NCBI GenBank assembly: GCA_039808325.1
Contig: JBDHSU010000032.1
Location: 1 to 31,661, forward strand
DNA length: 31,661 bases
Direction: 5' to 3'
From: JAFKKS01 sp039808325
GTDB lineage: Bacteria; Pseudomonadota; Alphaproteobacteria; Rhizobiales; Xanthobacteraceae
Position numbers and translations under genes: made by a program. Below, one piece after another: positions 1 through 6,447 of the stretch. Within the stretch, counting starts at the first letter, position 1, and each line of letters opens with the position of its first letter. The notes beneath the pieces are model-generated. The model was not told the origin of the DNA and ran no database searches. It saw only the letters and a list, made by a program, of their open reading frames with translations.

Positions 1-158
1 TACCCGCCGCAGGGGATGCGCCAACACTGGATGCACTGTTCGACAAGATTTCCATGATGGCGCTCGATCTGCTGCCGGACAATCACCCGGACATCGATCC
101 GGCCAATCTCTTTTTGCAGATCACGGCCTTGCGTGAAGTCGAGACGCGCGCGGCATAA
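1..158 (+). CDS. HicB-like antitoxin (DUF1902 type), C-terminal fragment
   Basis: The reading frame is open from the left edge (first whole codon at base 3) to a TAA at 156-158, so only the last 51 codons are present. The visible tail is acidic and leucine-rich (LDALFDKISMMALDLLPD, then a segment ending ALREVETRAA). This resembles the short DUF1902/HicB-like antitoxins that bind and neutralise a HicA RNase. The identification rests mainly on the gene directly downstream, a clear HicA: the stop and the toxin start share one base (TAATG), an arrangement typical of translational coupling. The N-terminal part, promoter and any DNA-binding domain are outside the window, so autoregulation cannot be judged. 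Confidence 0.6.
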   Translation, partial: PAAGDAPTLDALFDKISMMALDLLPDNHPDIDPANLFLQITALREVETRAA

Positions 159-355
159 TGGCCCCGCAGTTCGACCGGCTGTTACGTGAACTGTTGCATG
201 CCGCAGGGTGCCGGTTCGTTCGCCATGGCAAAGGGAGCCACGAAATTTGGCATAGCCCGCTCACGAAGCGCAATTTCGCAGTGCCTATCGGTATTCCCAG
301 CCGCCACACGGCAAATGCCATTCTGCGTCAGGCCGGTCTACCGAAAGCGTTCTGA
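158..355 (+). CDS. hicA: HicA-family mRNA interferase toxin
   Basis: The 65-residue protein has the usual size and pattern of the HicA/YcfA double-stranded-RNA-binding-like fold. A first helix (residues 5-16) leads to an aromatic strand, then the conserved RHGKGSHEIW segment, where His28 in the G-S-H motif is the expected catalytic residue. A second strand (FAVPIG) and a C-terminal helix follow. HicA toxins cleave mRNA and tmRNA to halt growth until neutralised by a HicB partner. The start ATG overlaps the stop of the upstream antitoxin fragment, which fixes the start. Antitoxin-first order is the reverse of the classical hicA-hicB order but is usual for pairs with short DUF1902-like antitoxins. 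No truncation is visible. Confidence 0.85.
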   Translation: MAPQFDRLLRELLHAAGCRFVRHGKGSHEIWHSPLTKRNFAVPIGIPSRHTANAILRQAGLPKAF

Positions 356-451
356 AAAGATCGATGGGCTCGGCTCCGAAGCCTGTACGCGGCTCAAATC
401 TTGATTCCGGAAGGCCGTGCAAACCATTGATTTTGGAATCGTTCTTGCCCG

Positions 452-1066
452 TCACTCCATCACGGCCGCCTTGAGGATGCAGACCATGCTCGCGGTCGCC
501 GGCGTATCGCCAATGTTGCGGATGGTGTGGCGGCGGTCGCAGCGATAGCGCGCGGTACCGCCAGCCTCCACCCGCTCGATCCGCCCGGCGACCTCGACTT
601 CGAACGTCCCAGAGGTGACCGAGAGGCACTCGACCGAGCCGCGTTGGTGCCCTTCGGAATCGAGCTCCCCGCCCGGCTCCGCCGTCACCTCGTACCACTG
701 CAGCCATTCGACCGTCTGGATCCAGCCGACGATGGCAAGCGTGACCTTGCCGTCCTCGGAGACGAGCACCGGGGTGTCCGCGCGCGGCGTTACCTCGATG
801 AACGGGTCGTCCTCGTGCGCGGCCAGCACGCGTTCGATGGAAATATCGAGCGCCTGCGATAGCCGCCAGATGGTGGCCAGGGTAGGATTGGTCTCGTTCC
901 GCTCGATCTGGCTGATGATCGATTTGGCGACGCCCGATTGCTCCGCCAGTTCCGACAGGGAGAGGTTGTAGGCCTTGCGGAGGCGCTGGATGGTCTTGCC
1001 GAGATGCCCGGACAGTGCCAGCGCGCCGGCGTCGAGTCCGGCCCTGCGGCTGTCACGCTCGCTCAT
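452..1066 (-). CDS. XRE-family transcriptional regulator with C-terminal cupin domain
   Basis: A 204-residue protein with an N-terminal Cro/CI-type helix-turn-helix (about residues 22-82, with SGVAKSIISQIERNETNPT at turn and recognition helix). A small C-terminal cupin barrel (about 105-200) would sense an unidentified ligand. This is the usual layout of the PuuR/SutR-like regulator family. The start at 1066 is preferred because a GGAGG lies about 8 bases upstream; the frame stays open to 1135, but that extension is arginine/tryptophan-rich and has no equivalent in the family. It lies 41 bases downstream of thiD on the same strand and is probably the last gene of the thiE-thiD transcript. Whether it regulates thiamine genes is unknown; many XRE-cupin proteins control amino-acid or polyamine use. 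Confidence 0.85.
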   Translation of the reverse strand: MSERDSRRAGLDAGALALSGHLGKTIQRLRKAYNLSLSELAEQSGVAKSIISQIERNETNPTLATIWRLSQALDISIERVLAAHEDDPFIEVTPRADTPVLVSEDGKVTLAIVGWIQTVEWLQWYEVTAEPGGELDSEGHQRGSVECLSVTSGTFEVEVAGRIERVEAGGTARYRCDRRHTIRNIGDTPATASMVCILKAAVME

Positions 1067-1107
1067 CGTCCATCCTCCGAAGCCCGCCCACCGCTTACCG
1101 CGCCACT

Positions 1108-1929
1108 CTAACGCGGGGCGGTATCGTCTTTCCACAGCTCATGAAAATGATGAATGGGGCCGTGGCCGCTCCCGACCTTGAGACGGTCGGCCGCCATGAT
1201 CGCGGCGGTGACGTAGTCCTTCGCGACGCGCACCGCCTCAAGCAGCGGGCTGCCCTTGGCGAGGCTCGCCGCGATCGCGGACGAAAGCGTGCATCCGGTC
1301 CCGTGCGTGTTCCTGGTGACGATACGCGGAGCCGCCAACCGCGTCATGCGGTCGGCCTCGACGAGAAGGTCGACGCTCTCCGCCCCGGTGCCGTGCCCTC
1401 CCTTGATCAGCACGGCGTCCGGCCCGAGCGCCAAGAGCCGCTCCGCCTGCTGGCGCATCTCGGCTTCGCTCGTCGCGAGGCCGGCATCCAGGAGCGCGGC
1501 GGCCTCCGGCAAGTTGGGGGTGATGACGCGCGCCCGCGGCAACAGCAGGCGGCGCAGCAGGTCGATCGCGTCCGGCGTCAGCAAACGGTCGCCGGAGGTC
1601 GCCACCATCACCGGATCGAGCACGATGTTGCGGACCGCATGGCGTGCGAGCCCCGCCGCCACCGCCTCGATCGCCGGCGGGCGCGACAGCATGCCGATCT
1701 TAGTCGCGTCCACCCGGAGGTCGGAGAACACGGCATCGATCTGCTGAGTGATGAAGGCGGCGGGAACGTCGTGGATCGCGGTGACACCGCGCGTGTTCTG
1801 CGCCGTCAGCGCGGCGATGACCGATGCGCCGTAGACGCCGAGCGCGGAAAAGGTCTTGAGGTCGGCCTGGATACCGGCGCCGCCGCCGGAATCCGACCCG
1901 GCGATCGTGACGGCGACGGCGGCGGTCAC
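1108..1929 (-). CDS. thiD: Hydroxymethylpyrimidine/phosphomethylpyrimidine kinase
   Basis: ThiD phosphorylates 4-amino-5-hydroxymethyl-2-methylpyrimidine twice to HMP-diphosphate, the pyrimidine half of thiamine. The 273-residue length is normal. Ribokinase-fold signatures are intact: GSDSGGGAGIQADLK (11-25) at the N-terminal substrate site, LDPVMVATSGDRLL (104-117), ITPNLPEA (136-143), VLIKGGH (173-179) and the anion-hole/ATP motif THGTGCTLSS (208-217). The start is GTG at 1929, and its GTGA overlaps the TGA of thiE by 4 bases, which points to translational coupling of the two enzymes that feed the thiazole-pyrimidine joining step. No frameshift or missing catalytic residue is seen. Confidence 0.95.
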   Translation of the reverse strand: MTAAVAVTIAGSDSGGGAGIQADLKTFSALGVYGASVIAALTAQNTRGVTAIHDVPAAFITQQIDAVFSDLRVDATKIGMLSRPPAIEAVAAGLARHAVRNIVLDPVMVATSGDRLLTPDAIDLLRRLLLPRARVITPNLPEAAALLDAGLATSEAEMRQQAERLLALGPDAVLIKGGHGTGAESVDLLVEADRMTRLAAPRIVTRNTHGTGCTLSSAIAASLAKGSPLLEAVRVAKDYVTAAIMAADRLKVGSGHGPIHHFHELWKDDTAPR

Positions 1930-2585
1930 AAGCGCGTCCTGGCAGCGCCGCGGTCGATCGCCGCGCGCAGGTCGCGGGCCGCGGCCGCCGGGTCCGGGGT
2001 CATCGACAGAGCCGAGATCACAGCGACACCGTCCACGCCCGCCGCCATCACCTCCTCCGCATTGCTCGCATCGATCCCGGCGATGGCGCCGACCGGGAAA
2101 CCCGGCGCGCGGCTGCGCACTTCGGACGCGATGCGCCGCAGCCCCTCGACGCCGATCGGCGGCTCGGGATTGTTCTTCGACATCGTCACGAACACACCGC
2201 CGACGCAGACATAGTCCAGAAGGTCGAGGGGCGCGGTTCGCGCCTGCTCCAGCGTCTTCATGGACAGGCCGATGATCGCGTCGGGACCAAGCAGCCGGCG
2301 AGCGTCGGGCACCGCCATGTCGTCCCAGCCGACATGCACCCCGTCGGCGCCGGCCGCGAGCGCAACGTCGACGCGGTCGTTGATCAGCAGCGGCACCCCC
2401 GTCCCGGCCGTGGCCGCCTTGATCGCGCGAGCGCTCTCGATCATCGTGCGCGTCGCGCCGAGCTTGTCGCGCAGTTGCAGCAACGTGGCGCCGCCGGCGG
2501 CAACGGCGCGTGCGAGGTCCGGCAGAGTGTGGCCGCCGACCCTTTCGGGATCGACAAGCGCGTAAAGACGAAGATCAACGGTCAT
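1926..2585 (-). CDS. thiE: Thiamine phosphate synthase
   Basis: ThiE joins HMP-diphosphate and thiazole phosphate to make thiamine monophosphate. The 219-residue TIM barrel keeps QLRDK (37-41), which contacts the pyrophosphate, the pyrimidine/Mg site LLINDRVD (67-73) and the phosphate-binding C-terminal loops (VAVISAL). Two family landmarks are divergent: the usual VHLGQxD reads VHVGWDD (84-89, Trp87 for Gln), and the usual VGPVFxTxTK loop reads VGGVFVTMSK (128-137). Lys137 is still available. The protein could therefore be a divergent subfamily, but its place directly before thiD with a 4-base overlap supports the function. I see no TPP riboswitch upstream. Confidence 0.9.
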   Translation of the reverse strand: MTVDLRLYALVDPERVGGHTLPDLARAVAAGGATLLQLRDKLGATRTMIESARAIKAATAGTGVPLLINDRVDVALAAGADGVHVGWDDMAVPDARRLLGPDAIIGLSMKTLEQARTAPLDLLDYVCVGGVFVTMSKNNPEPPIGVEGLRRIASEVRSRAPGFPVGAIAGIDASNAEEVMAAGVDGVAVISALSMTPDPAAAARDLRAAIDRGAARTRL

Positions 2586-2595
2586 AATGAACAGC

Positions 2596-2630
2596 TAGAG
2601 CATTTTCGGTTCCGATGGAATGAGGACCGA
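2596..2630. repeat. Probable remnant of a dispersed palindromic intergenic repeat
   Basis: The segment starting TAGAGCATTTTCGGTTCCG looks like one half of the short palindromic elements common between genes in many alphaproteobacteria. Here the second half is degraded: TCGGTTCC (2606-2613) can pair with GGACCGA (2624-2630) with one bulged base. It sits in the divergent gap between thiE and the RAM-domain gene. A related string (AGCATTTTCTCGGTCCG) begins at 31610 in the repeat-rich right edge. Assignment to a repeat family is from memory of such elements, not a search. Confidence 0.4.
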
Positions 2631-2735
2631 GCCGCATCGATACCGCGCAAGGGTGCCTTGTCCTGCCTTGTCTGTTGGGCTCGATTTTGCTGGATTGCGG
2701 GTCGAGATACGATCGCCGACAGGCCGGAGAGATGC

Positions 2736-2972
2736 ATGACGCCCTTTTTTGTCCAGTTCAAATGCCAGCTCGGCAAATCCTACGACGTCGCCAACAGGAT
2801 CGCGGACGCTGAAATCGCGTCGGAAATCTATTCGACGGCCGGGGACTTCGACCTGCTCGTGAAATTCTATGTCGAGGACGGCACCGACATCGGGCATTTC
2901 GTGAGCGAGAAAGTCCAGGTCATCCCCGGCATTCAGGACACCCGTACGATCATCACCTTCAAGGCGTTTTAG
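2736..2972 (+). CDS. Stand-alone Lrp/AsnC ligand-binding (RAM) domain protein
   Basis: A 78-residue protein matching the regulation-of-amino-acid-metabolism domain found at the C-terminus of Lrp/AsnC regulators, with no helix-turn-helix. The pattern is a strand (FFVQFKC), a helix (SYDVANRIAD), the central ISEIYSTAGDFDLLV-like strand region (IYSTAGDFDLLVKFYV) and a final IPGIQDTRTIITF strand. Such short proteins form dimers or larger rings and may bind amino acids or modulate full-length Lrp proteins. The start at 2736 is chosen because GGAGAG lies a few bases upstream and the fold begins there; the frame is open further 5' but codes for unrelated basic sequence. Its last 14 bases overlap the end of the convergent transporter gene. 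Confidence 0.8.
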   Translation: MTPFFVQFKCQLGKSYDVANRIADAEIASEIYSTAGDFDLLVKFYVEDGTDIGHFVSEKVQVIPGIQDTRTIITFKAF

Positions 2973-3924
2973 CGCCCTCGCCCGGCCTGGTCGCGGCCTC
3001 GGGCGTCACCGGCGCTCCGCCGACGTTCGGGCGGGCCCGGATCAAACCCAACTGCCGCTCGCGCCAGATGACGAACAGGCCAGCCGCGATAATGATGCCC
3101 GCGCCGATGTAGATCGACGACGTGGGGATGTCACCGAACACCAGATAGCCGAGGATGACCGCCCACAGGATCGACGTGTAGTCGAAGGGCGCGACCATCG
3201 ATGCCGGCGCCAGCCTGAAACTCTCGGTCATGAGCAGATGGCCGAGGCCGCCGAGCACACCGATCGCCGCCAGCCAGGCGAATTGTGACAGCGTGAGGCT
3301 CGCCCAGCCGAACGGCCAGCTCAGGAGCGCGAACAGCGCCGTGATCAAGGAAAAGTAGAAGACGATCGCCGAGTTGGTCTCGCTGCCGGTCAGGCGACGG
3401 GTCTGAATGGTCGACGCCGCCGACGTGAACGCGTTCGCGAGCGCAAATGCCGCTCCCAGCGTGGCGACGGCATTGCCCGATGTCCATCGCGCGACGTCGA
3501 GGTGCGGGGCGAGCATGACGATGACGCCGACGAAACCCACGGCGACGGCCGACCAACGATAGATGCGCACGCGCTCGTGGAGGATCCAGGCGGCCAGCGC
3601 CACGGTGATCAACGGGGCGGCAAAGCCGATCGCGGTGACATCGGCGAGCGGCAGCCTCGCCAAGGACGCGAAGCTCAAAAACATGCCGAGGACGCCGAGC
3701 AGGCCGCGCGTGACGTGCCCCAGCGGGCGGCCGGTGCGCACCGCCGCGCGCAACTCGCCACGCCACGCATAGATCAAGACGACCGGCAGGATAGCGAAAG
3801 CGCCGCGAAAGAAGACGATCTGCCCGAGCGGCAACGTCTCCGTCACCCAGCGCACGATCGCCGACATCACCGTGAAGACGACAGCCGAAGCGACCTTGAG
3901 AAGGATGGCTTTGAGGGCGTTCAT
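2959..3924 (-). CDS. EamA-family (DMT superfamily) inner-membrane transporter
   Basis: A 321-residue, very hydrophobic protein with about ten predicted membrane segments arranged as two EamA repeats (roughly residues 5-135 and 150-285). The repeat signature FRGAFAILPVVL and the paired LHERV / VFGDIPT ends of each repeat are visible. Members export amino acids, nucleotides or S-adenosylmethionine-like metabolites; the substrate cannot be told from sequence. The start at 3924 (MNALKAILLKV) opens directly into the first membrane helix; the longer frame would need a TTG at 4011 and a charged extension with no equivalent in the family. The C-terminal tail is soluble and proline/alanine-rich. It ends inside the convergent RAM-domain gene (14 bases shared). 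Confidence 0.88.
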   Translation of the reverse strand: MNALKAILLKVASAVVFTVMSAIVRWVTETLPLGQIVFFRGAFAILPVVLIYAWRGELRAAVRTGRPLGHVTRGLLGVLGMFLSFASLARLPLADVTAIGFAAPLITVALAAWILHERVRIYRWSAVAVGFVGVIVMLAPHLDVARWTSGNAVATLGAAFALANAFTSAASTIQTRRLTGSETNSAIVFYFSLITALFALLSWPFGWASLTLSQFAWLAAIGVLGGLGHLLMTESFRLAPASMVAPFDYTSILWAVILGYLVFGDIPTSSIYIGAGIIIAAGLFVIWRERQLGLIRARPNVGGAPVTPEAATRPGEGAKTP

Positions 3925-4050
3925 TCTTCCGGGAGCAGTGACGGATCGGAGCGCCACTTGACCACGTCGGTCGAGTCGCGGGAAGCCCGCCGAAGGCACG
4001 GTCCCCGACAATGAGCGGGTGAAGAGGAGCGTTATCGGCGCGGTCGCCGC

Positions 4051-4686
4051 TCAGGCCATGCCGTTGCGTGCCGCAACCATGGCGGCCATCGGATCGTCCA
4101 GTCCGCCCTCCTCGCGCAAACCGGCGATCACGCCGATCCGGTCGGGCACCGGCCGGTTCTGGCTCGCTTTCCACTTGCCTTCGATACGGCCGATCGGAAT
4201 CTCGACACCGATGATGCCCTTGAGCTGCGATTGCACGAACGCGGCCGGTGCGTCGTCGACTGCCCATGGCGTGGCGCGCCGCCCTTCCTGTTCGGCCGTC
4301 AAATCGTCCACCTGGCGCTTGAGCCATCCGGCGTCGTCGATGACCGTCGGCTTCCCCCAGGCATGCACGGTCGCGAAGTTCCAGGTCGGGACCACCTTCC
4401 CGGTCTCGCGCTTCGTCTCATACCAGGACGGCGTGATGTATTTCTGCGGCCCCTGGAACACCACGAGGCATTCGTCCACGGCCTGCAGTTCGCGCCATTG
4501 CGGATTCGCGCGCGCAAGATGCACACGCAGCGTGCCCCGCTCACCTTCGGGATAGATGACGAACGGGAACGGGTTGGCGAGCAGTCCGCTCGGACCGGCG
4601 GTGACGAGAAGACCGAGCGGATGGCTGCGAATCAAATCATGCTGAGCGGCGAGGTCGTCCTCGCGGAAAAGTGGCGGCTGGTACAT
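4051..4686 (-). CDS. PaiB-family FMN-binding negative transcriptional regulator
   Basis: The 211-residue protein begins MYQPPLFREDDLAAQHDLIR, the characteristic N-terminus of the PaiB family, and continues with a split-barrel flavin-binding core (HPLGLLVTAGPSGLLANPFPFV, about 23-44). A middle segment with HLARANPQWREL (76-87) and the ITPSWYETK motif follows. A C-terminal region (QLKGIIGVEIPIGRIEGKWK) is typical of the family. In Bacillus PaiB is linked to repression of sporulation and protease genes; in proteobacteria the function is unproven and some members may be heme or flavin enzymes rather than regulators. It has no close partner: 126 bases precede the exporter and 135 bases separate it from the cytochrome gene upstream. 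Confidence 0.88.
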   Translation of the reverse strand: MYQPPLFREDDLAAQHDLIRSHPLGLLVTAGPSGLLANPFPFVIYPEGERGTLRVHLARANPQWRELQAVDECLVVFQGPQKYITPSWYETKRETGKVVPTWNFATVHAWGKPTVIDDAGWLKRQVDDLTAEQEGRRATPWAVDDAPAAFVQSQLKGIIGVEIPIGRIEGKWKASQNRPVPDRIGVIAGLREEGGLDDPMAAMVAARNGMA

Positions 4687-4821
4687 GGCCGAAGCTTAAT
4701 ATGCGATGGGACCGCGTCCAATGTGACAGAAAGTCGAAGTTCCGAAGCATGAAAAACGCAAATGTCAGCGCCAGAAAAGCTGATCCATCCCACGCTCGCG
4801 GCGCGCCCAATCGTCCCGGCG

Positions 4822-5733
4822 TCAGCGCGGGCGGTGCGGTCCGTCCCGCGGCGGAAGCGACTTGATATAGACCGCTATCGCCATGCGGTCATCGGACGAC
4901 AGTTGCGCCGTATTGCGCACGACCGCGGCCATCGAGCCGCCCACGGAGTCGCCATCCGGCGTCAGGCCCGACTCGAGCAGGTAGGCGACATCCTTCTCGG
5001 ACCAGTCCCCGATCCCTTTCGGCGAGATGTTCGGAATCCAGCCACGACCCTCGGGATTAGGGCCGCCGGCAAAGCGTTGGCTTTCGACAATGCCGCCCAA
5101 CACGTTACGGGGGCTATGGCACTCGGCGCAGTGAACGGGGCCGTTGACGAGATAGGCCCCGCGATTCCAGGCCTCGGATCTGGCAGGATTCGGTGCAAGC
5201 GGACGCTCGTCGAGATACAGCAGCTTCCACAAGCCGATGCCGCGCCGGATATTGAAAGGGAATCGCAGCGCGTGGGGCGGGACGTCGCTTTCCACCGGCG
5301 GGAGCGTGCGCATATAGGCAAAGAGGTCGCGCACGTCCTCGATCCGCATGCGGGCATAGGATGTGTAGGGAAACGCCGGATAGAGATGAACCCCGGACGG
5401 CGATGTTCCTTTCATCAAGGCCGTCACGAACTGGGCTTCGGTCCACGCCCCGATGCCGTGTTTCGAGTCGGGCGAGACATTGGGGACATGAAACGTGCCG
5501 AACGGCGACGTCAGCGCCAAGCCCCCGCCGAGCTTGGTTTTGTCTTCGCTCCCCGGCGTCGCATGGCATTCGGCGCAGCCCCCGGCATGGAACATCGTGG
5601 CGCCGTTGGCGAGGTCGGCGGTATGGTCCTCCAGCGCATCGGCCAAGACAACCTGCGGCTTTGTCAGCAACCAGAACGCGAAACTTCCCGCGATTCCAAG
5701 GGCGACCAGGACGAGCGCAAGTCTGCGCAGCAT
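4822..5733 (-). CDS. Diheme c-type cytochrome, membrane-anchored or periplasmic
   Basis: A 303-residue protein with an N-terminal hydrophobic segment (about 5-23) that is either a signal peptide or an uncleaved anchor. Two CXXCH heme sites follow: CAECH at 53-57 and CAECH at 202-206, each in a class I cytochrome c domain. The LYPAFPYTSYARM segment (117-129) is a hallmark of the cytochrome subunits of alcohol/gluconate/aldehyde dehydrogenases, which usually carry three hemes; here only two CXXCH motifs are visible. It probably passes electrons from a periplasmic dehydrogenase to the respiratory chain, but no dehydrogenase gene is next to it. The upstream cytochrome c' gene is separated by an intrinsic terminator, so the pair may not be simply co-transcribed. 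Confidence 0.88.
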   Translation of the reverse strand: MLRRLALVLVALGIAGSFAFWLLTKPQVVLADALEDHTADLANGATMFHAGGCAECHATPGSEDKTKLGGGLALTSPFGTFHVPNVSPDSKHGIGAWTEAQFVTALMKGTSPSGVHLYPAFPYTSYARMRIEDVRDLFAYMRTLPPVESDVPPHALRFPFNIRRGIGLWKLLYLDERPLAPNPARSEAWNRGAYLVNGPVHCAECHSPRNVLGGIVESQRFAGGPNPEGRGWIPNISPKGIGDWSEKDVAYLLESGLTPDGDSVGGSMAAVVRNTAQLSSDDRMAIAVYIKSLPPRDGPHRPR

Positions 5734-5780
5734 TCACGACTCCCAAGCCTTCAAGAAACCAGAGTAATCGGCGCGCCAAG

Positions 5781-5811
5781 AAAAAAAGAGCGACCGTGCC
5801 GCCACGATCGC
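5781..5811 (-). terminator. Rho-independent terminator after the cytochrome c' gene
   Basis: Read on the minus strand, GCGATCGTG, loop GCGG, CACGGTCGC (+ coordinates 5811 to 5790) forms a nine-pair stem with one G-U pair. It is followed by TC and seven T residues (5787-5781). It starts 21 bases past the cytochrome c' stop at 5833 and 48 bases before the next start at 5733. This is the clearest intrinsic terminator in the window. Confidence 0.85.
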
Positions 5812-5832
5812 CCTGTTGATGACATGGAGGAA

Positions 5833-6267
5833 TTAGCTCTTCTTGATGCGATAGGTTTCGTGACAGCCGCCGCAATTGCGCATCACGGTGGCGAAGCTCG
5901 CCTTGAAGCTATCGAGGTCCTTCGTGGCAGCGCCGGCCGTCCTCGCCTCTTCGCCGAATTTCTTCAGCTTGGCATCGAAATCGGCCTTGGCCTCCCAAAT
6001 CTTCGGCGACGCGGTCGTCTCGCCTCCGGTCATGGAATTGGGAGGAAACAAAGCCCCCATCTTGTCAGCGGCATCAGCGTAAGCGGCAAAAACCGCCTTC
6101 GCCTTGGCGAGGTCGAAGGGAGCGTCCCCCTTCACCATGGCGCTTCCGATTTTGGCTTCCTGACCATTCGCCTTCATCAATTGCTTGCGCGTCGCGATCA
6201 CGTCCTGAGCGGCGACAGCGGTCACACCGATCGCAACAGCACCGATCGCGAGCAGAATACGCTTCAT
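5833..6267 (-). CDS. Cytochrome c'/c-556 family (class II) periplasmic cytochrome
   Basis: The 144-residue precursor has a clean signal peptide (MKRILLAIGAVAIGVTAVAA, cleavage probably after Ala20). The mature protein is mostly helical with the heme motif CGGCH at 132-136 close to the C-terminus, as in four-helix-bundle class II cytochromes. Met31 in RKQLMKANG is placed where low-spin c-556 proteins have an axial methionine, so this may be a c-556-like electron carrier rather than a high-spin, NO-binding cytochrome c'; sequence alone does not decide. A strong AGGAGG precedes the ATG. A sigma70-like promoter with an overlapping palindrome is about 55-90 bases upstream, and an intrinsic terminator follows, so it is probably monocistronic. 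Confidence 0.9.
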   Translation of the reverse strand: MKRILLAIGAVAIGVTAVAAQDVIATRKQLMKANGQEAKIGSAMVKGDAPFDLAKAKAVFAAYADAADKMGALFPPNSMTGGETTASPKIWEAKADFDAKLKKFGEEARTAGAATKDLDSFKASFATVMRNCGGCHETYRIKKS

Positions 6268-6320
6268 GAGTTTCCTCCTGGCTGCGGCAGATTCGCCGCC
6301 AAAGGCGACAACCCCGTCAG

Positions 6321-6355
6321 TTTCGAATTATTCCGAAATTAGATAGAGGGCTCAA
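6321..6355 (-). promoter_or_regulatory. Promoter of the cytochrome c' gene with overlapping palindromic operator
   Basis: On the minus strand TTGAGC (6355-6350), a spacer of exactly 17 bases and AATAAT (6332-6327) make a good sigma70-type promoter, with transcription expected near 6320 and the ATG at 6267. An imperfect palindrome, TTTCGGAATAATTCGAAA (6338-6321, 7 of 9 pairs), covers the -10 box. Its 17-base core TTCGGAATAATTCGAAA resembles the rhizobial Irr/ICE consensus TTTAGAA-N3-TTCTAAA at 11 of 14 positions. Position over the -10 would fit repression. The regulator is inferred, not shown. Confidence 0.55.
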
Positions 6356-6447
6356 GCCCCGCGGCGCCGCCGGATTTGGGCAGCCGGAAGTGGAATGGCG
6401 CCGACCTACAGCCGGCTCCGTGATGCTTCCTCCTCCCCGCCGGGGCC

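Noticed and set aside
356..451. Bidirectional terminator between hicA and the XRE gene
   Set aside because: GATTCC/GGAATC arms are six bases and about 26 bases apart with no T-runs, too weak to call.
1015..2214. 399-codon plus-strand frame across thiD and thiE
   Set aside because: Antisense to two intact enzymes with conserved motifs; arginine-rich translation without domains.
2586..2735. TPP riboswitch in the thiE leader
   Set aside because: I looked on the minus strand for the CTGAGA and the conserved 3' THI-box segments and found neither.
3925..4011. Longer exporter starting at TTG 4011
   Set aside because: The added residues are charged and precede the first membrane helix; the ATG at 3924 fits the family.
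4687..4821. Small gene or promoter between the PaiB-like and diheme cytochrome genes
   Set aside because: The short frames have no ribosome site or recognisable pattern, and I found no promoter boxes with acceptable spacing.
4762..6342. 526-codon open frame on the plus strand across both cytochrome genes
   Set aside because: It runs antisense through two genes with clear heme motifs, signal peptide and a terminator; composition is that of a shadow frame.
6339..6447. Intrinsic terminator after the RND permease
   Set aside because: GC hairpins such as GGGC-TTGA-GCCC exist, but no T-run follows, and the segment also holds the -35 box of the next promoter.
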